A stretch of DNA of 64,000 nt, taken from positions 62,001 to 126,000 of the forward strand of contig CALCBD010000018.1 in assembly GCA_937897985.1 (NCBI GenBank), given 5' to 3'. Below the pieces are notes generated by a model, which did no database searches, had not been told where the DNA came from, and saw only the letters and a list, made by a program, of their open reading frames with translations. The translations under genes were made by a program, and so were the position numbers. The DNA comes from an uncultured Paludibacter sp. Its GTDB lineage: Bacteria > Bacteroidota > Bacteroidia > Bacteroidales > Paludibacteraceae. Positions 33,865 through 43,646 of this stretch are shown one piece after another. Each line of letters opens with the position of its first letter. Position 1 is the first letter of the stretch.

Positions 33865-34881
33865 ATGATTGATATAGAAGAATATGAAATAATTAAAAAC
33901 TGGAATCCTGATAAAGGACTCCTTGTAAGCATTGACTGTACAGCATACAATCATGAAAACTACATTGAAGATGCACTTAATGGTTTTTTATGCCAAAGGA
34001 CTGATTTTGGGTTTGAAGTGTTAATTCATGATGATTGTTCAATTGATAGAACAAAAGAAATAATACAGGAATATGTCGAAAAATTTCCAACTATAATTAA
34101 ACCAATATATCAAAAGGAGAATCAATTTTCAAAAGGAGGTTCAATTTCTGCGAAGTTTCAATTTCCACGTGCCAGCGGCAAATACATTGCAATATGTGAA
34201 GGTGATGACTTTTGGACTGACACTGACAAATTACAAAAACAGATAGATTTTCTGGAACAAAATGAAAATTGTATATTGGTACACACAGGCTTTGAAATTA
34301 GAAATTCTACAGATGGAAGTTTAATAAGGGCATTTGAGAATATACAATATAAGAGCGGATTTATTCAAAAAGAAATTTTTGAGGGTACTGTCAAAATAGG
34401 AACTTTAACAACTTGCTTTAGGAAAAAGTACCTTAATGAAGTCCCGTTTGATAAATTTAAGGAATTAGATTTTCCGATTGGTGATTGGCCTTTATGGATT
34501 TTTTTGTCAAAATATGGTACCATACATTATTTGCCAATCTCAACTGCTGTTTATCGAATGGGGCATACATCGGTCACTAATCCTAAATCAATTGATGAAT
34601 TATTAAAGCGCTATGAAAGAGAAAAAGTGATGTATAAGTTCATTTGTGATTCTTTTCCGGAAACTTGTATTTACAAAGAAAGTGATTTAAACTACATGAA
34701 TCTGAATTTATTGAGCAAATCTTATAAAATGAAAGATTATGAGAACGCAAATCGATTTGGCAGGTTAATTTCTGAGCGATCAATCTATGTTTTTTGTTCA
34801 AAAAATAAATATCTTTTTTTTGGATATTTATATGTTCAAAGTTTATTTCAAAAAGTAAAAAAGCTTTATAATTCAAACTAA
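33865..34881 (+). CDS. GT2 family glycosyltransferase
   Basis: This 338-residue protein has SIDCTAYNHENYIEDALNGF, HDDCSIDRTKEI and the acidic motif EGDDFWT (about residue 112-118), all typical of GT-A enzymes of the WcaA type. The C-terminal 90 residues are Lys/Tyr-rich. The gene begins five bases after the methyltransferase and ends seven bases before an acetyltransferase; base composition is very AT-rich. Confidence 0.87.
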   Translation: MIDIEEYEIIKNWNPDKGLLVSIDCTAYNHENYIEDALNGFLCQRTDFGFEVLIHDDCSIDRTKEIIQEYVEKFPTIIKPIYQKENQFSKGGSISAKFQFPRASGKYIAICEGDDFWTDTDKLQKQIDFLEQNENCILVHTGFEIRNSTDGSLIRAFENIQYKSGFIQKEIFEGTVKIGTLTTCFRKKYLNEVPFDKFKELDFPIGDWPLWIFLSKYGTIHYLPISTAVYRMGHTSVTNPKSIDELLKRYEREKVMYKFICDSFPETCIYKESDLNYMNLNLLSKSYKMKDYENANRFGRLISERSIYVFCSKNKYLFFGYLYVQSLFQKVKKLYNSN

Positions 34882-34888
34882 TAAATAA

Positions 34889-35440
34889 ATGAGAACTTTT
34901 ATAAAGGAATTATTAGGTCAAATCAGGGGAGAACAATCCATAAAGAAATTAATAAATCGCGGACTAAAAGTCGGCGCTAATTTTAAAATGATGAGTGGTT
35001 GTATTATTGATTCTTCGCATTGTTGGCATATTGAAATTGGTGATAATGTAATTCTTGCGCCGCGTGTTCATATTTTAGCTCATGATGCGAGTACTAAATT
35101 ATTTTTAGATTATACAAAAATTGCCAATGTAAAAATCGGAAATAATGTTTTTGTCGGTGCTAATTCAATAATATTACCGGGAGTCAGCATAGGCGACAAT
35201 GTTGTAATCGGGGCTGGTAGTATCGTATCTCGTGATATTCCATCAAATTCTTTAGCATTAGGTTCACCGGCAAATGTTGTTTCTTCGCTGCAAAACTACA
35301 TTAATAAAGAAAAGGAAAAAATGACTACACAAAATTGTTTTGAAGAGGAATACACGCTCAGAAATCCTGATTTTGGAAAACAACATTCTGATAAATTGAA
35401 TGAGGTTTGCCGAAAATATAAAACAGTTTACGTTAAATAG
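34889..35440 (+). CDS. Left-handed beta-helix acyltransferase (WcaF/LacA-like)
   Basis: This 183-residue protein has hexapeptide repeats ([45 protein letters not shown]) with the catalytic His in ILAHDAS. The repeats are followed by the usual [13 protein letters not shown] end and a short charged tail. Such trimeric enzymes O- or N-acetylate sugars with acetyl-CoA. An N-acylation of perosamine or viosamine, or O-acetylation of a repeat unit, would fit; which one cannot be read. Confidence 0.88.
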   Translation: MRTFIKELLGQIRGEQSIKKLINRGLKVGANFKMMSGCIIDSSHCWHIEIGDNVILAPRVHILAHDASTKLFLDYTKIANVKIGNNVFVGANSIILPGVSIGDNVVIGAGSIVSRDIPSNSLALGSPANVVSSLQNYINKEKEKMTTQNCFEEEYTLRNPDFGKQHSDKLNEVCRKYKTVYVK

Positions 35441-35457
35441 AAGATAATGACCAGGTT

Positions 35458-36246
35458 ATGAAATTGTCAATTATTACAGTTAATCTCAATAATTCTGAAG
35501 GATTACTGAAAACTATCAGAAGTGTTCAAAATCAGGTTTTTAAAGAATTTGAATTAATTGTTATTGATGGAGCGTCGACCGATAATAGTTTGGAAATAAT
35601 TCAACAAAATAATGATATTATTCAATACTATCTGAGTGAAAAGGACCATGGTATTTACAATGCAATGAATAAAGGTATACAGCGGGCAATAGGTGAATAT
35701 TGTTTATTTCTCAATTCCGGTGATAGCTTTTATGATGAATTCGTTTTGAAAAATGTTTTTAGTCAGATATCAGGTAATGAGAGTATTGTGTACGGCAATT
35801 CTTACAAAATAAAACCCCACTATCGCAGAGTAATAAAGTATAAACCCAAACTAACACTCTATGATTTTTATAAAACTGTACCAGCGTTACACCATCAGGC
35901 CAGTTTCATCAAAAGAGAATTATTTAGCAAATACGGTTTGTACGATGAAAAAATTCAAATAATAGCAGATTGGGAATTTTTTTTCAGGGTAATTATTTTG
36001 AATGAAGTAGAAACAAAATATATTGATTTAATAGTTTCTACATTTGATGGAACCGGTTTAAGCAATAGTTTACCCAAAGGTAGTGATATGAGAATGAAGG
36101 CTAATATAATGAAAGATAATATATTGTCTGAAAATTTCCCAGGGTATATATTATCTGATTATCAAATGTTTGATGAAATGGTTTCGCGTTCTTCGGTTTT
36201 CAGAAGAATGATGAATAAGTTGAAATATTTCAGCCTGAAATTGTAA
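35458..36246 (+). CDS. GT2 family glycosyltransferase (WcaA-like)
   Basis: This 262-residue protein has LSIITVNLNNSEGLLKTIRSV, IDGASTDNSLEI and FLNSGDSFYDE (DxD-like), plus HHQASFIKRELF, all standard for short GT2 enzymes of surface polysaccharide loci. No membrane segments. It sits 17 bases after the acyltransferase and eight bases before a GT4 gene. Sugar and linkage unknown. Confidence 0.9.
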   Translation: MKLSIITVNLNNSEGLLKTIRSVQNQVFKEFELIVIDGASTDNSLEIIQQNNDIIQYYLSEKDHGIYNAMNKGIQRAIGEYCLFLNSGDSFYDEFVLKNVFSQISGNESIVYGNSYKIKPHYRRVIKYKPKLTLYDFYKTVPALHHQASFIKRELFSKYGLYDEKIQIIADWEFFFRVIILNEVETKYIDLIVSTFDGTGLSNSLPKGSDMRMKANIMKDNILSENFPGYILSDYQMFDEMVSRSSVFRRMMNKLKYFSLKL

Positions 36247-36254
36247 TTACAATC

Positions 36255-37361
36255 ATGAAAGTTTTACAGTTTATACCTTCATTAGCTTCCGGTGGTGCAG
36301 AAAGACTTGTTTTGGATTTATGCAATGAGATGGCAGATCAGGGAATTGATGTCTATTTATGTACTATACAGAACCCCAAAATGTATGATTATGGGTTTTA
36401 TATGAATGATTTGAATAAAAATGTAAAATTTAGCACATTAAATCAGACAAAAGGTTTTAAATTTTCTAATTTATTTAAGTTAATCAGAGAAATTCAACGA
36501 ATAAAACCCGATATTATTCACGGACATTTAAGCATTGTATTGTATTTTTATTTTTTGATACCGCTATTCTTAAATATTCCTTTTTTTCGAACGATTCATA
36601 CATTAGCTGAAAAGGACTGTCCGAACAAATGGTTCAGGTTAATTAATAAACTATATTTTCGCCTGGGTTTAATAAAAGTAATAACTATCTCAGACGAATG
36701 CAATCGTTCGTACGAAAGGTTTTATAAGTTGTTCAATGCGCAGTTGATTTTAAACGGGACGAGAAGATCGGTAAAAACTGATCAATTCGATAAAACATCT
36801 GAAGAAATTGAAGGTCTGAAATTTCAACATTCTGATATTGTATTTGTACATATTGCCCGTTATCATATTTTGAAAAATCAAAAATTATTAATTGACGTTT
36901 TTAACCGGTTGGAAACAGAGAACACCGGTTGTGTTTTATTAATCATCGGAGATTGGTCGTTTTGTGATGAAGCAAGGGAATTATCTGCTACAGCAAAATC
37001 GAGTATCCATTTTTTGGGAACTAAAAATAATGTTGTAGATTATTTAATGTGTTCCGATGCTTTCTGCTTAACATCCGAATACGAAGGTTTACCTATAAGT
37101 TTGTTAGAAGCAATTTCTTGTGGCTGCGTACCGGTTTGTACCTCGGTTGGAGGAATTAAAGACATTGTTAAGGATGGTATATCCGGTTTTTTATCCGATG
37201 AAATTTCATCATCTTCTTATTATTCTGCTATCCGGCGTTTTATTGACAATAAAGATAAAATTAACAGGGAATTATTGATTAATATCTTTAATGATCATTT
37301 TTTAATCTCACATACAGCTCAAAATCACATCAAATTATATCAATCATTCATCAAAAAGTGA
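36255..37361 (+). CDS. GT4 family glycosyltransferase
   Basis: This 368-residue GT-B protein has FIPSLASGGAERLVLDLCNEM at the start, VHIARYHILKNQKLLIDVF opening the C-terminal domain and the EX7E motif in SEYEGLPISLLEAISCGCVPV with both Glu present. It retains all expected residues, unlike the GT4-like proteins at 23594 and 29562. It sits one base before the GT-C gene. Confidence 0.9.
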   Translation: MKVLQFIPSLASGGAERLVLDLCNEMADQGIDVYLCTIQNPKMYDYGFYMNDLNKNVKFSTLNQTKGFKFSNLFKLIREIQRIKPDIIHGHLSIVLYFYFLIPLFLNIPFFRTIHTLAEKDCPNKWFRLINKLYFRLGLIKVITISDECNRSYERFYKLFNAQLILNGTRRSVKTDQFDKTSEEIEGLKFQHSDIVFVHIARYHILKNQKLLIDVFNRLETENTGCVLLIIGDWSFCDEARELSATAKSSIHFLGTKNNVVDYLMCSDAFCLTSEYEGLPISLLEAISCGCVPVCTSVGGIKDIVKDGISGFLSDEISSSSYYSAIRRFIDNKDKINRELLINIFNDHFLISHTAQNHIKLYQSFIKK

Positions 37362-37362
37362 A

Positions 37363-38772
37363 ATGTTAAATTATTTGCCAAAATATTTTTCAAATAAAGC
37401 AATCAGTCTTTATATATTTTGCCTTATAGTAGTGAGTATTATCTTTTCCAATAAGGTTTTAAATTGGTATTGGTTTGTCTTTGGTTTGATTGAGGTTGTT
37501 GGATTCTTTTATTTCTCCAAAAATCTTACAAAAAAATGGTCGAACTTCAGCACCGGATATTTCGAAAAAAAACTGTTTATTACAGCATTATTGCTACGCA
37601 TAGCATGGGTGGTTTTTAGTTACTTTTTCTATATTTCGATGACTGGCCAACCATTCGAATTTCAAACAGCTGATGCATATAATTACCATACGAGAGCAAT
37701 GTGGGTAAAAGGACTTATTGAATCTTCGTATCTGCAGCCATATCTTGACTTTTTTAATGAAGGCCCATCCGACTCCGGTTATCCTACTTATTTAAGCCTG
37801 ATATACCTCGTCACAGGAAATTCAATTTTTATTACAAGGTTGTTGAAAGCTTTAATTGGTGCGTATACTGCTGTGTTAATCTACAAACTTGCAACGCGGA
37901 ATTTTGGAGAGGAAGTGGGTCGCATGGCCGGGATTTTCGCAATGATAATGCCCAATTTAATACTTTATTGTGGATTACACCTGAAAGAGGTTGAAATGGT
38001 CTTTCTGACAGTTTTGTTTATTGAACGTACTGACTCATTAATCAGAAGCGATAAATATACTTTCTTTACCATAATGCCAACTTTGATCGTCGGATTATCA
38101 CTGTTCCTTTTTCGTACTGTGCTCGGTGCCACTGCAATTTTTTCATTGTTTACCACTCTGTTCTTATCTTCAAAAAGAGTAATTTCTATGAACAGGCGCT
38201 TCGTGATGATAACCTGGTTGATTGTGGCTTCGGCCTATTTTATCGGAGGGCGTATCTCGACTGAAGTTGAAGAGGTGTGGATGGCCAGGTCAGCAAATCA
38301 GGAAACATCATTGCAATGGCGGGCTGATCGATTGAATGGGAATAAATTTTCGACCTATGCGACTAAATCAATTTTTGCACCGCTGATTTTTGTTATTCCT
38401 TTTCCGACTATGGTAAATACACCCGGTCAGGAAAACCAGCAATTGATCAATGGTGGTAATTTTGTGAAAAATATATTGGCTTTTTTCGTGGTTTTTGCTT
38501 TGATAATGATGTTCAATGAAAAAAAGTGGAAAGAACATCTACTAATTTTGACATTCACGTTAGGTTATTTGATGAGTATAGCCTTAAGTGCATTTGCCCA
38601 ATCAGAGAGATTTCATCAGCCTGCTTTACCATTTCTTTTAATACTTGCAGCTTATGGGGTTGGTAAGGTAACTAATTCAACAAAAGGTTATTATGTCTGG
38701 TATCTTACTGTGATTCTGGCTGCTATCATAGCCTGGAGCTGGTTTAAACTTGCCGGACGGGGAATGGCTTAA
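37363..38772 (+). CDS. GT-C type membrane glycosyltransferase (GT39/ArnT-like) or polymerase
   Basis: This 469-residue protein has about 11-12 membrane segments. After the first there is a periplasmic loop with QTADAYNYHTRAMW and a later PSDSGYPTYLSLIYLVTG stretch, the acidic-plus-GYP pattern of the GT39/GT83 family, which uses polyprenyl-phosphate sugars on the periplasmic face. It could add a side-branch sugar after export, or act as a Wzy-like enzyme. In an ABC-dependent locus the first is more likely. Directly after its stop lies a heptamer repeat array. Confidence 0.75.
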   Translation: MLNYLPKYFSNKAISLYIFCLIVVSIIFSNKVLNWYWFVFGLIEVVGFFYFSKNLTKKWSNFSTGYFEKKLFITALLLRIAWVVFSYFFYISMTGQPFEFQTADAYNYHTRAMWVKGLIESSYLQPYLDFFNEGPSDSGYPTYLSLIYLVTGNSIFITRLLKALIGAYTAVLIYKLATRNFGEEVGRMAGIFAMIMPNLILYCGLHLKEVEMVFLTVLFIERTDSLIRSDKYTFFTIMPTLIVGLSLFLFRTVLGATAIFSLFTTLFLSSKRVISMNRRFVMITWLIVASAYFIGGRISTEVEEVWMARSANQETSLQWRADRLNGNKFSTYATKSIFAPLIFVIPFPTMVNTPGQENQQLINGGNFVKNILAFFVVFALIMMFNEKKWKEHLLILTFTLGYLMSIALSAFAQSERFHQPALPFLLILAAYGVGKVTNSTKGYYVWYLTVILAAIIAWSWFKLAGRGMA

Positions 38773-38773
38773 T

Positions 38774-38864
38774 AATTAACAATTAACAATTAATAATTAA
38801 TAATTAACAATTAACAATTAACAATTAACAATTAACAATTAATAATTAATAATTAACAATTAAT
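38774..38864 (+). repeat. Heptamer tandem repeat AATTAAC/AATTAAT, 13 units
   Basis: Thirteen consecutive 7-base units alternate between AATTAAC (8) and AATTAAT (5) from 38774 to 38864, followed by a degenerate AATTAT. The array starts two bases after the stop codon of the GT-C gene and ends 44 bases before the next start. It is too short and AT-only for a CRISPR. Similar TTAATTG-like runs occur in degenerate form at about 2040-2056 (minus-strand sense). It may be slippage-prone or a UP-like/insulating sequence. Confidence 0.9.
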
Positions 38865-38908
38865 AATTATCGGTTGATTATCAGATAATAATAAAATAAC
38901 TGTATTGA

Positions 38909-39823
38909 ATGAGGGTATTAATTGTATGTAGTCAGAATTCAGGTAAAATTGCACCGTTTATCATTGACCAGGTGGATGCATTGATAAAGTCAGGCATTGA
39001 ATGTGAGTTTTATACAGTCAAATCGAAAGGTGTAACCGGCTATTTAAAAAGTCTGAAGGGCCTTTCTCAAAAAATTAATTCGTTTCAACCTCAGCTTATT
39101 CACGCACATTATGGTTTATCAGGTTTACTTGCCAATTTACAAAGACGTGTTCCTGTTGTAACTACTTACCATGGAAGCGACATCAACAATTCCGTGGTAT
39201 TTCCTTTTTCAAGGTTATGTATGTTTTTATCGGTATACAATATCTTTGTTTCGCAAAAGAACCTCGATAAATCGAAATTAAAAAAGAAATTTTCGCTTAT
39301 TCCGTGTGGTGTCGATATAACAGTTTTTCAACCGGTTGATAAAATAAAATCGAGGCAACAACTGAATCTTGATAGCAGTGAAAAATTGGTTTTATTTGCC
39401 GGTGCATTTGATAATCCTGTGAAAAATTCCAAACTGGCACTTGAAGCTGTAGGCATGATGAATAATGTTAAACTTATTGAATTAAAGGGATATAGCAGAC
39501 AGCAGGTTGCCTTGCTCATAAATGCAGTGGATGTTTGTTTGTTGACAAGTCATTCGGAAGGCTCACCTCAGTTTATTAAAGAAGCAATGTCTTGCAATTG
39601 TCCCGTTGTTTCTGTTGATGTGGGTGATGTGAAAGAGTTGACTGAGAGTGTTGATGGATGCTTTATTTGTTCAAAATCTATTGAAGATGTTTCGAAACAA
39701 CTGGGAATGGCATTCAAGTTTAATGGAAAAACTACAGGAAGAAATAAAATCCTAAGTTCAGGTCTGGATCAGCATTCAACAATATCAAAATTAAAAATGG
39801 TATATCAACAATTATTGAAATGA
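38909..39823 (+). CDS. GT4 family glycosyltransferase
   Basis: This 304-residue compact GT-B enzyme has [20 protein letters not shown] at the start, [16 protein letters not shown] and an intact EX7E motif in [19 protein letters not shown]. It follows the heptamer array and overlaps the next acetyltransferase gene by four bases (ATGA). The array may mark the junction to the second half of the locus. Confidence 0.88.
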   Translation: MRVLIVCSQNSGKIAPFIIDQVDALIKSGIECEFYTVKSKGVTGYLKSLKGLSQKINSFQPQLIHAHYGLSGLLANLQRRVPVVTTYHGSDINNSVVFPFSRLCMFLSVYNIFVSQKNLDKSKLKKKFSLIPCGVDITVFQPVDKIKSRQQLNLDSSEKLVLFAGAFDNPVKNSKLALEAVGMMNNVKLIELKGYSRQQVALLINAVDVCLLTSHSEGSPQFIKEAMSCNCPVVSVDVGDVKELTESVDGCFICSKSIEDVSKQLGMAFKFNGKTTGRNKILSSGLDQHSTISKLKMVYQQLLK

Positions 39824-40359
39824 GATTTATTTACTTAACCCTCTATTATTTTATCGGGATTTTCCTGCCAAAATCAACTACACCGTTTGTCGGAAAATTT
39901 TCAAAATCATTTCGGCGTTTCTTATGTAAAAAGCTTTTTTTTCATTCGGGTTTTAAATTGAATGTTGAACAGGGAGCTTACTTCGGAAACGGAAAAGATA
40001 TAACGGTTGGCTATGAAGTTGGTTTTGGTAAAAATTTTCAGTGTCGGAATGTAAAACTGAATGTTGGTGATTTTCTGATGATGGGCGAAGATGTTTTGAT
40101 TCAGGGTGGTAAGCATAATTTCGAACGTACTGATATTCCAATGGGACACCAGGGTGCTTCAGGAAAGACAAGTCTGAAAATTGAAAATGATGTCTGGATT
40201 GGTGCACGTGTCATTATCTTACCCGGTTGTAAACATATCGGGAACGGAGTCATTATTGGAGCAGGTTCGGTGGTAACCAAAGATATTCCTGATTACGCAA
40301 TAGTGGGAGGTAATCCTGCAAAAATTATAAAATACAGAAATTCAACGAATCAGGAATAA
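39820..40359 (+). CDS. Left-handed beta-helix acyltransferase
   Basis: This 179-residue protein starts with a hydrophobic, perhaps membrane-attached segment (residues 1-20). It has hexapeptide repeats ([38 protein letters not shown]), the catalytic His in [10 protein letters not shown], and the standard end [16 protein letters not shown]. It probably acetylates a sugar of the repeat unit. It overlaps the preceding GT4 gene and precedes the FemAB-like gene by 18 bases. Confidence 0.88.
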   Translation: MRFIYLTLYYFIGIFLPKSTTPFVGKFSKSFRRFLCKKLFFHSGFKLNVEQGAYFGNGKDITVGYEVGFGKNFQCRNVKLNVGDFLMMGEDVLIQGGKHNFERTDIPMGHQGASGKTSLKIENDVWIGARVIILPGCKHIGNGVIIGAGSVVTKDIPDYAIVGGNPAKIIKYRNSTNQE

Positions 40360-40377
40360 GATTCAGCTCAGATAAAT

Positions 40378-41382
40378 ATGTTGGAAATCAAAGATATAAC
40401 GCTTGTAGAAGAACAGTTGTGGGATAGTTTTGTTGAAAACCATCCGAATGGTAACTTCTTTCAAACGCGGCATTACTTCTTTCTGCATCATTCACGTTTC
40501 AACTGTGTACCTTTTGGTTATGCCGTTATGGAGGACGACAAAATACTTGCATTAATGGTTGGCGTCATTTATCACAACTATTTCAGACCTGTTAGTTATT
40601 TTACTAAACGTGCTGTGATAACCGGTGGTCCTTTGATAAAGGATAATGATTCAACGATTTTTAACTTTTTGGTCGAACAGGTCGCCGGGTTGTTGCGTCG
40701 TAAATGTGTTTATGTTCAAATCAGAAATCTTTGTGATACAAATTCATTCAGATCAGATTTTGAAAAAAACGGTTTTGTCTACGAAAAACACCTCGATATT
40801 ATCCACGACCTTACACTTCCCAAAGAGATTATCAATTCAGGTATAAGTAAAAATAAAAGGGGAAATATCAATAAATCCATTAATAAAGGTACCTGTTTCA
40901 CCGAAATAGTTAATTTCAGGATTTTTAAGTCGGGAGTAGAGTTAATACAAAAAACTTATGAAAAGGTAAATTTACCTTCTCCATCCAACGCTTTTTTTTA
41001 TAATTCATTTATACGGCTGAATAAATCAGGATTCCTGAAGGCATTTGGTGCTTTTGCCGATAATGATCTGATCGGTATAAGATTAGAGTTGTGTTACAAA
41101 GGATTGATTTATGATTGGTATGCCGGCTCGGACGATCGCTTTAAAAACCGTTATCCGAACGATTTTTTACCCTATCATATCCTCCATTGGGGAAACGAAA
41201 ATGGTTTCGGAAAATTTGATTTCGGAGGCGCAGGAAAACCGGATAAACCTTATGGTGTAAGAGATCATAAACTGAAATTTGGTGGTGAGCTGGTTTGTTT
41301 TGGTCGTTACGAAAGGGTAAATCAACCGGTTATAATGTTATTCTCAAAGACTGCTTTCCGTCTTCTTCAAATTTTAAAGTGA
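40378..41382 (+). CDS. FemAB/GNAT-fold transferase
   Basis: This 334-residue protein has the tandem GNAT fold of FemX/FemAB-type aminoacyl transferases. HPNGNFFQTRHYF opens it, AVITGGPLIKD ends the first half and YDWYAGSDDRFKNRYPND plus FDFGGAGKPDKPYGVRDHKLKFGGE the second. FemAB enzymes transfer amino acids from aminoacyl-tRNA to lipid II; homologues in polysaccharide loci presumably acylate amino sugars or a lipid-linked glycan. It heads a block of two DegT-like and two DUF354 genes with gaps of 6, 1 and 10 bases. Confidence 0.78.
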   Translation: MLEIKDITLVEEQLWDSFVENHPNGNFFQTRHYFFLHHSRFNCVPFGYAVMEDDKILALMVGVIYHNYFRPVSYFTKRAVITGGPLIKDNDSTIFNFLVEQVAGLLRRKCVYVQIRNLCDTNSFRSDFEKNGFVYEKHLDIIHDLTLPKEIINSGISKNKRGNINKSINKGTCFTEIVNFRIFKSGVELIQKTYEKVNLPSPSNAFFYNSFIRLNKSGFLKAFGAFADNDLIGIRLELCYKGLIYDWYAGSDDRFKNRYPNDFLPYHILHWGNENGFGKFDFGGAGKPDKPYGVRDHKLKFGGELVCFGRYERVNQPVIMLFSKTAFRLLQILK

Positions 41383-41388
41383 TTTGAC

Positions 41389-42504
41389 GTGATTACTTAT
41401 AAAAGAAATATCAGTTTAAAATTGCTCTTTAAGTCAAAAGGGTCAAATGACATTGAACAATTTCTGCCGGGGGGCGATCAATGTCTTTATTCGGCGGCTG
41501 TCCGTCTTGGTTTACTCGATGTGATTGATAGTCTGAATTTTGGACCTGATGATTTTGTTTTGCTTCCTCCGCTTTGTCCGCAGGGCATCATTCTGCCTTT
41601 CAGAAGAAAAAAAATAAAATGTGAATTTTATCATCTGACCGATAATTTTAAAGCAGATATGGCTTCGGTGAATAATCTTATGTCGGACAAAAACTGCAAG
41701 GCTGTATTTGTGATTCATTTTTTCGGCATATTTAATCCTCAGATATATGAAATAAGGGAAATTTGTGCACAAAAAAATGTGATTCTGATTGAAGATGTGG
41801 TGCAGGGCCTGTTTTCAAAGGATCAGAAAGGTGATATCATGGGCAATGTGGGCGACATTTCCATTTTCAGTTTGCCCAAGTTTTTACCTGTCCCCGATGG
41901 TGCCGTATTTGTAATCAATCGACAGGAGCTTAATATCAAATTCAGTTATAAGAAGAATTTTCTTATTCCATTTTCAATCTTTTTTCATCTCAATTCACTA
42001 CTGATTAATTCAGTGATATCATCTGTCTCAAATTCATTTATTTATAAATTTATTAAGTACATTTCGTTTCTCAATTATTCTGCTTATTATTTTTTTCTGT
42101 TTTTAAGTTCTGCCAATCAGGATATCTCAAAACTTTCGAAAAGGATTCTTAGCAATATTGATTACGACCAATTTATAAATCAGAGAGTTAAGCTTGTCAA
42201 CCTATTTAATGCTCAATTGAATAACTATCAGTTGGATCAGTTTATACCTAATTGGTCGGGTTATCCGCTAATAGTAAAATCCGGTGAATGTGAATCATTG
42301 AAATTGAGTCTGAAATCAATGGGCATCGAACCATTGTCCTACGTAAAAGGCTGGAACTGTATACCTCAACCTGCCGGTTACGAAAAGGAATCTGAGTTGC
42401 TTCATAATCATTTGCTATTGCCGGTTGATATCAGAGTTCCAATTGATGAATATGAAGAAAAACTGCAGCAAATCAGGGTGTTAATAAATAATAAAATGTA
42501 TTGA
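41389..42504 (+). CDS. Atypical DegT-family PLP protein with hydrophobic insertion
   Basis: This 371-residue protein begins at a GTG codon six bases after the FemAB-like gene. It has a DegT fold with the putative PLP lysine Lys164 in FSLPKFLPVPDGAVFVI, but the spacing between the FS and the Lys is two residues shorter than in standard members, and GxGG is PDGA. A strongly hydrophobic stretch (about residues 191-240, many Phe/Ile/Leu/Tyr) replaces the usual C-terminal entry and may bind membrane. It may be an aminotransferase with a modified site or an inactive partner of the next DegT protein. Alternative: a fold-only regulator. Confidence 0.65.
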   Translation: MITYKRNISLKLLFKSKGSNDIEQFLPGGDQCLYSAAVRLGLLDVIDSLNFGPDDFVLLPPLCPQGIILPFRRKKIKCEFYHLTDNFKADMASVNNLMSDKNCKAVFVIHFFGIFNPQIYEIREICAQKNVILIEDVVQGLFSKDQKGDIMGNVGDISIFSLPKFLPVPDGAVFVINRQELNIKFSYKKNFLIPFSIFFHLNSLLINSVISSVSNSFIYKFIKYISFLNYSAYYFFLFLSSANQDISKLSKRILSNIDYDQFINQRVKLVNLFNAQLNNYQLDQFIPNWSGYPLIVKSGECESLKLSLKSMGIEPLSYVKGWNCIPQPAGYEKESELLHNHLLLPVDIRVPIDEYEEKLQQIRVLINNKMY

Positions 42505-42505
42505 C

Positions 42506-43636
42506 ATGTCCTTCGGAATAATACCAAGATTAAATTACAGATTCACACCGAAAGATTTTATTTTCTCGGTAAAAGGGTTGTTGACAAAAAACTCTGATGT
42601 AGAGCAACTTGAAACAATTTTTGATACTGACAGAATTTACTTTTACAACCATGCCCGTACTGCAATGAGAATTGCACTTACGGCAATGAATCTGAAGCCC
42701 GGTGCGAAAATCGGTATTATGGCTTTTAATTGCCTTACAGTCATGAACTCAGTTCGTTCGGCCGGTTTCGAATCGGTGTTTATTGATGTGACTGACGATT
42801 TTCAAATGGATTTGATTGATCTGCAAAAAAAGATTGATACTGTCGATGCCCTGATTATCAATCACATGTTTGGAATTCCAAACCGAATTATCATGACTAT
42901 CAGAGAAAAATTTCCCAACCTTCCTTTCATTGAGGATTGCGCACATTCATTCATGTCAAAGCTCGGGGATAAATATACAGGTCAGTATGCCGATATGTCG
43001 GTGTTTTCGTATGGAAGAGCAAAATTTCCTACTGTTGGCGATGGTGGATTTATGGTTGTGAACGACGAAAAATATAAAATGGCTGTAGAAAGGGAAAATA
43101 AACTTCTTCAACCAAAAAGTTTCCCTGAGGAACTGAAAAATATTCTGAATTCGATAGTTTTATCTGCTTTGCATCAGCCATTTATCTATAAAAATATTAG
43201 CCTCAGATTTTTTAAAAGTGTTGATGATAAGAAAGATTTGGCAGGAAAGTATTCAACCCGTGAAGGTTCGTTTTATAAATCGAATAAATCTTTGTTTTTG
43301 GCAAAATTGAAAGAAATTGATGTGTTGCTTGAAAAACAAACTGAAAATGGTCGTAAAGTAAAGGAGATTGTTCCTTCAGAATTCAAGGTATACGAAGAAG
43401 ATTATAACTATTTTATGTTCCCGGTATTGATGAACGACAGGGATCGTTTTATCAGTTTATGTTTTGAAAAAGGGATAGAGCTTGGCAAACATTTTTCCAA
43501 ATCAATCGAATGGGCAGGATTATTCGGGTACCGACAGGGCGATTGTCCGAATGCTGAGAAAATAGCCCGAACAATAGTTACCATACCTACTTGTTATTCT
43601 CCCAAACCTGTATTAAAATCTTTATTCAACTTATAA
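42506..43636 (+). CDS. DegT-family PLP protein, partner of the preceding gene
   Basis: This 376-residue protein retains the standard lysine arrangement: FSYGRAKFPTVGDGGFMVV puts Lys173 where other DegT enzymes have theirs. FIEDCAHSFMS carries the conserved ring-stacking and Asp positions. It starts one base after the stop of the other DegT gene, so the two may form a heteromer. Substrate unknown; it is more divergent from Per and VioA than those at 28438 and 31015. Confidence 0.72.
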   Translation: MSFGIIPRLNYRFTPKDFIFSVKGLLTKNSDVEQLETIFDTDRIYFYNHARTAMRIALTAMNLKPGAKIGIMAFNCLTVMNSVRSAGFESVFIDVTDDFQMDLIDLQKKIDTVDALIINHMFGIPNRIIMTIREKFPNLPFIEDCAHSFMSKLGDKYTGQYADMSVFSYGRAKFPTVGDGGFMVVNDEKYKMAVERENKLLQPKSFPEELKNILNSIVLSALHQPFIYKNISLRFFKSVDDKKDLAGKYSTREGSFYKSNKSLFLAKLKEIDVLLEKQTENGRKVKEIVPSEFKVYEEDYNYFMFPVLMNDRDRFISLCFEKGIELGKHFSKSIEWAGLFGYRQGDCPNAEKIARTIVTIPTCYSPKPVLKSLFNL

Positions 43637-43646
43637 TTTCCACGCT

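Noticed and set aside
38774..38864. Tandem repeat as CRISPR array
   Set aside because: Units are seven bases without spacers, and there are no cas genes.
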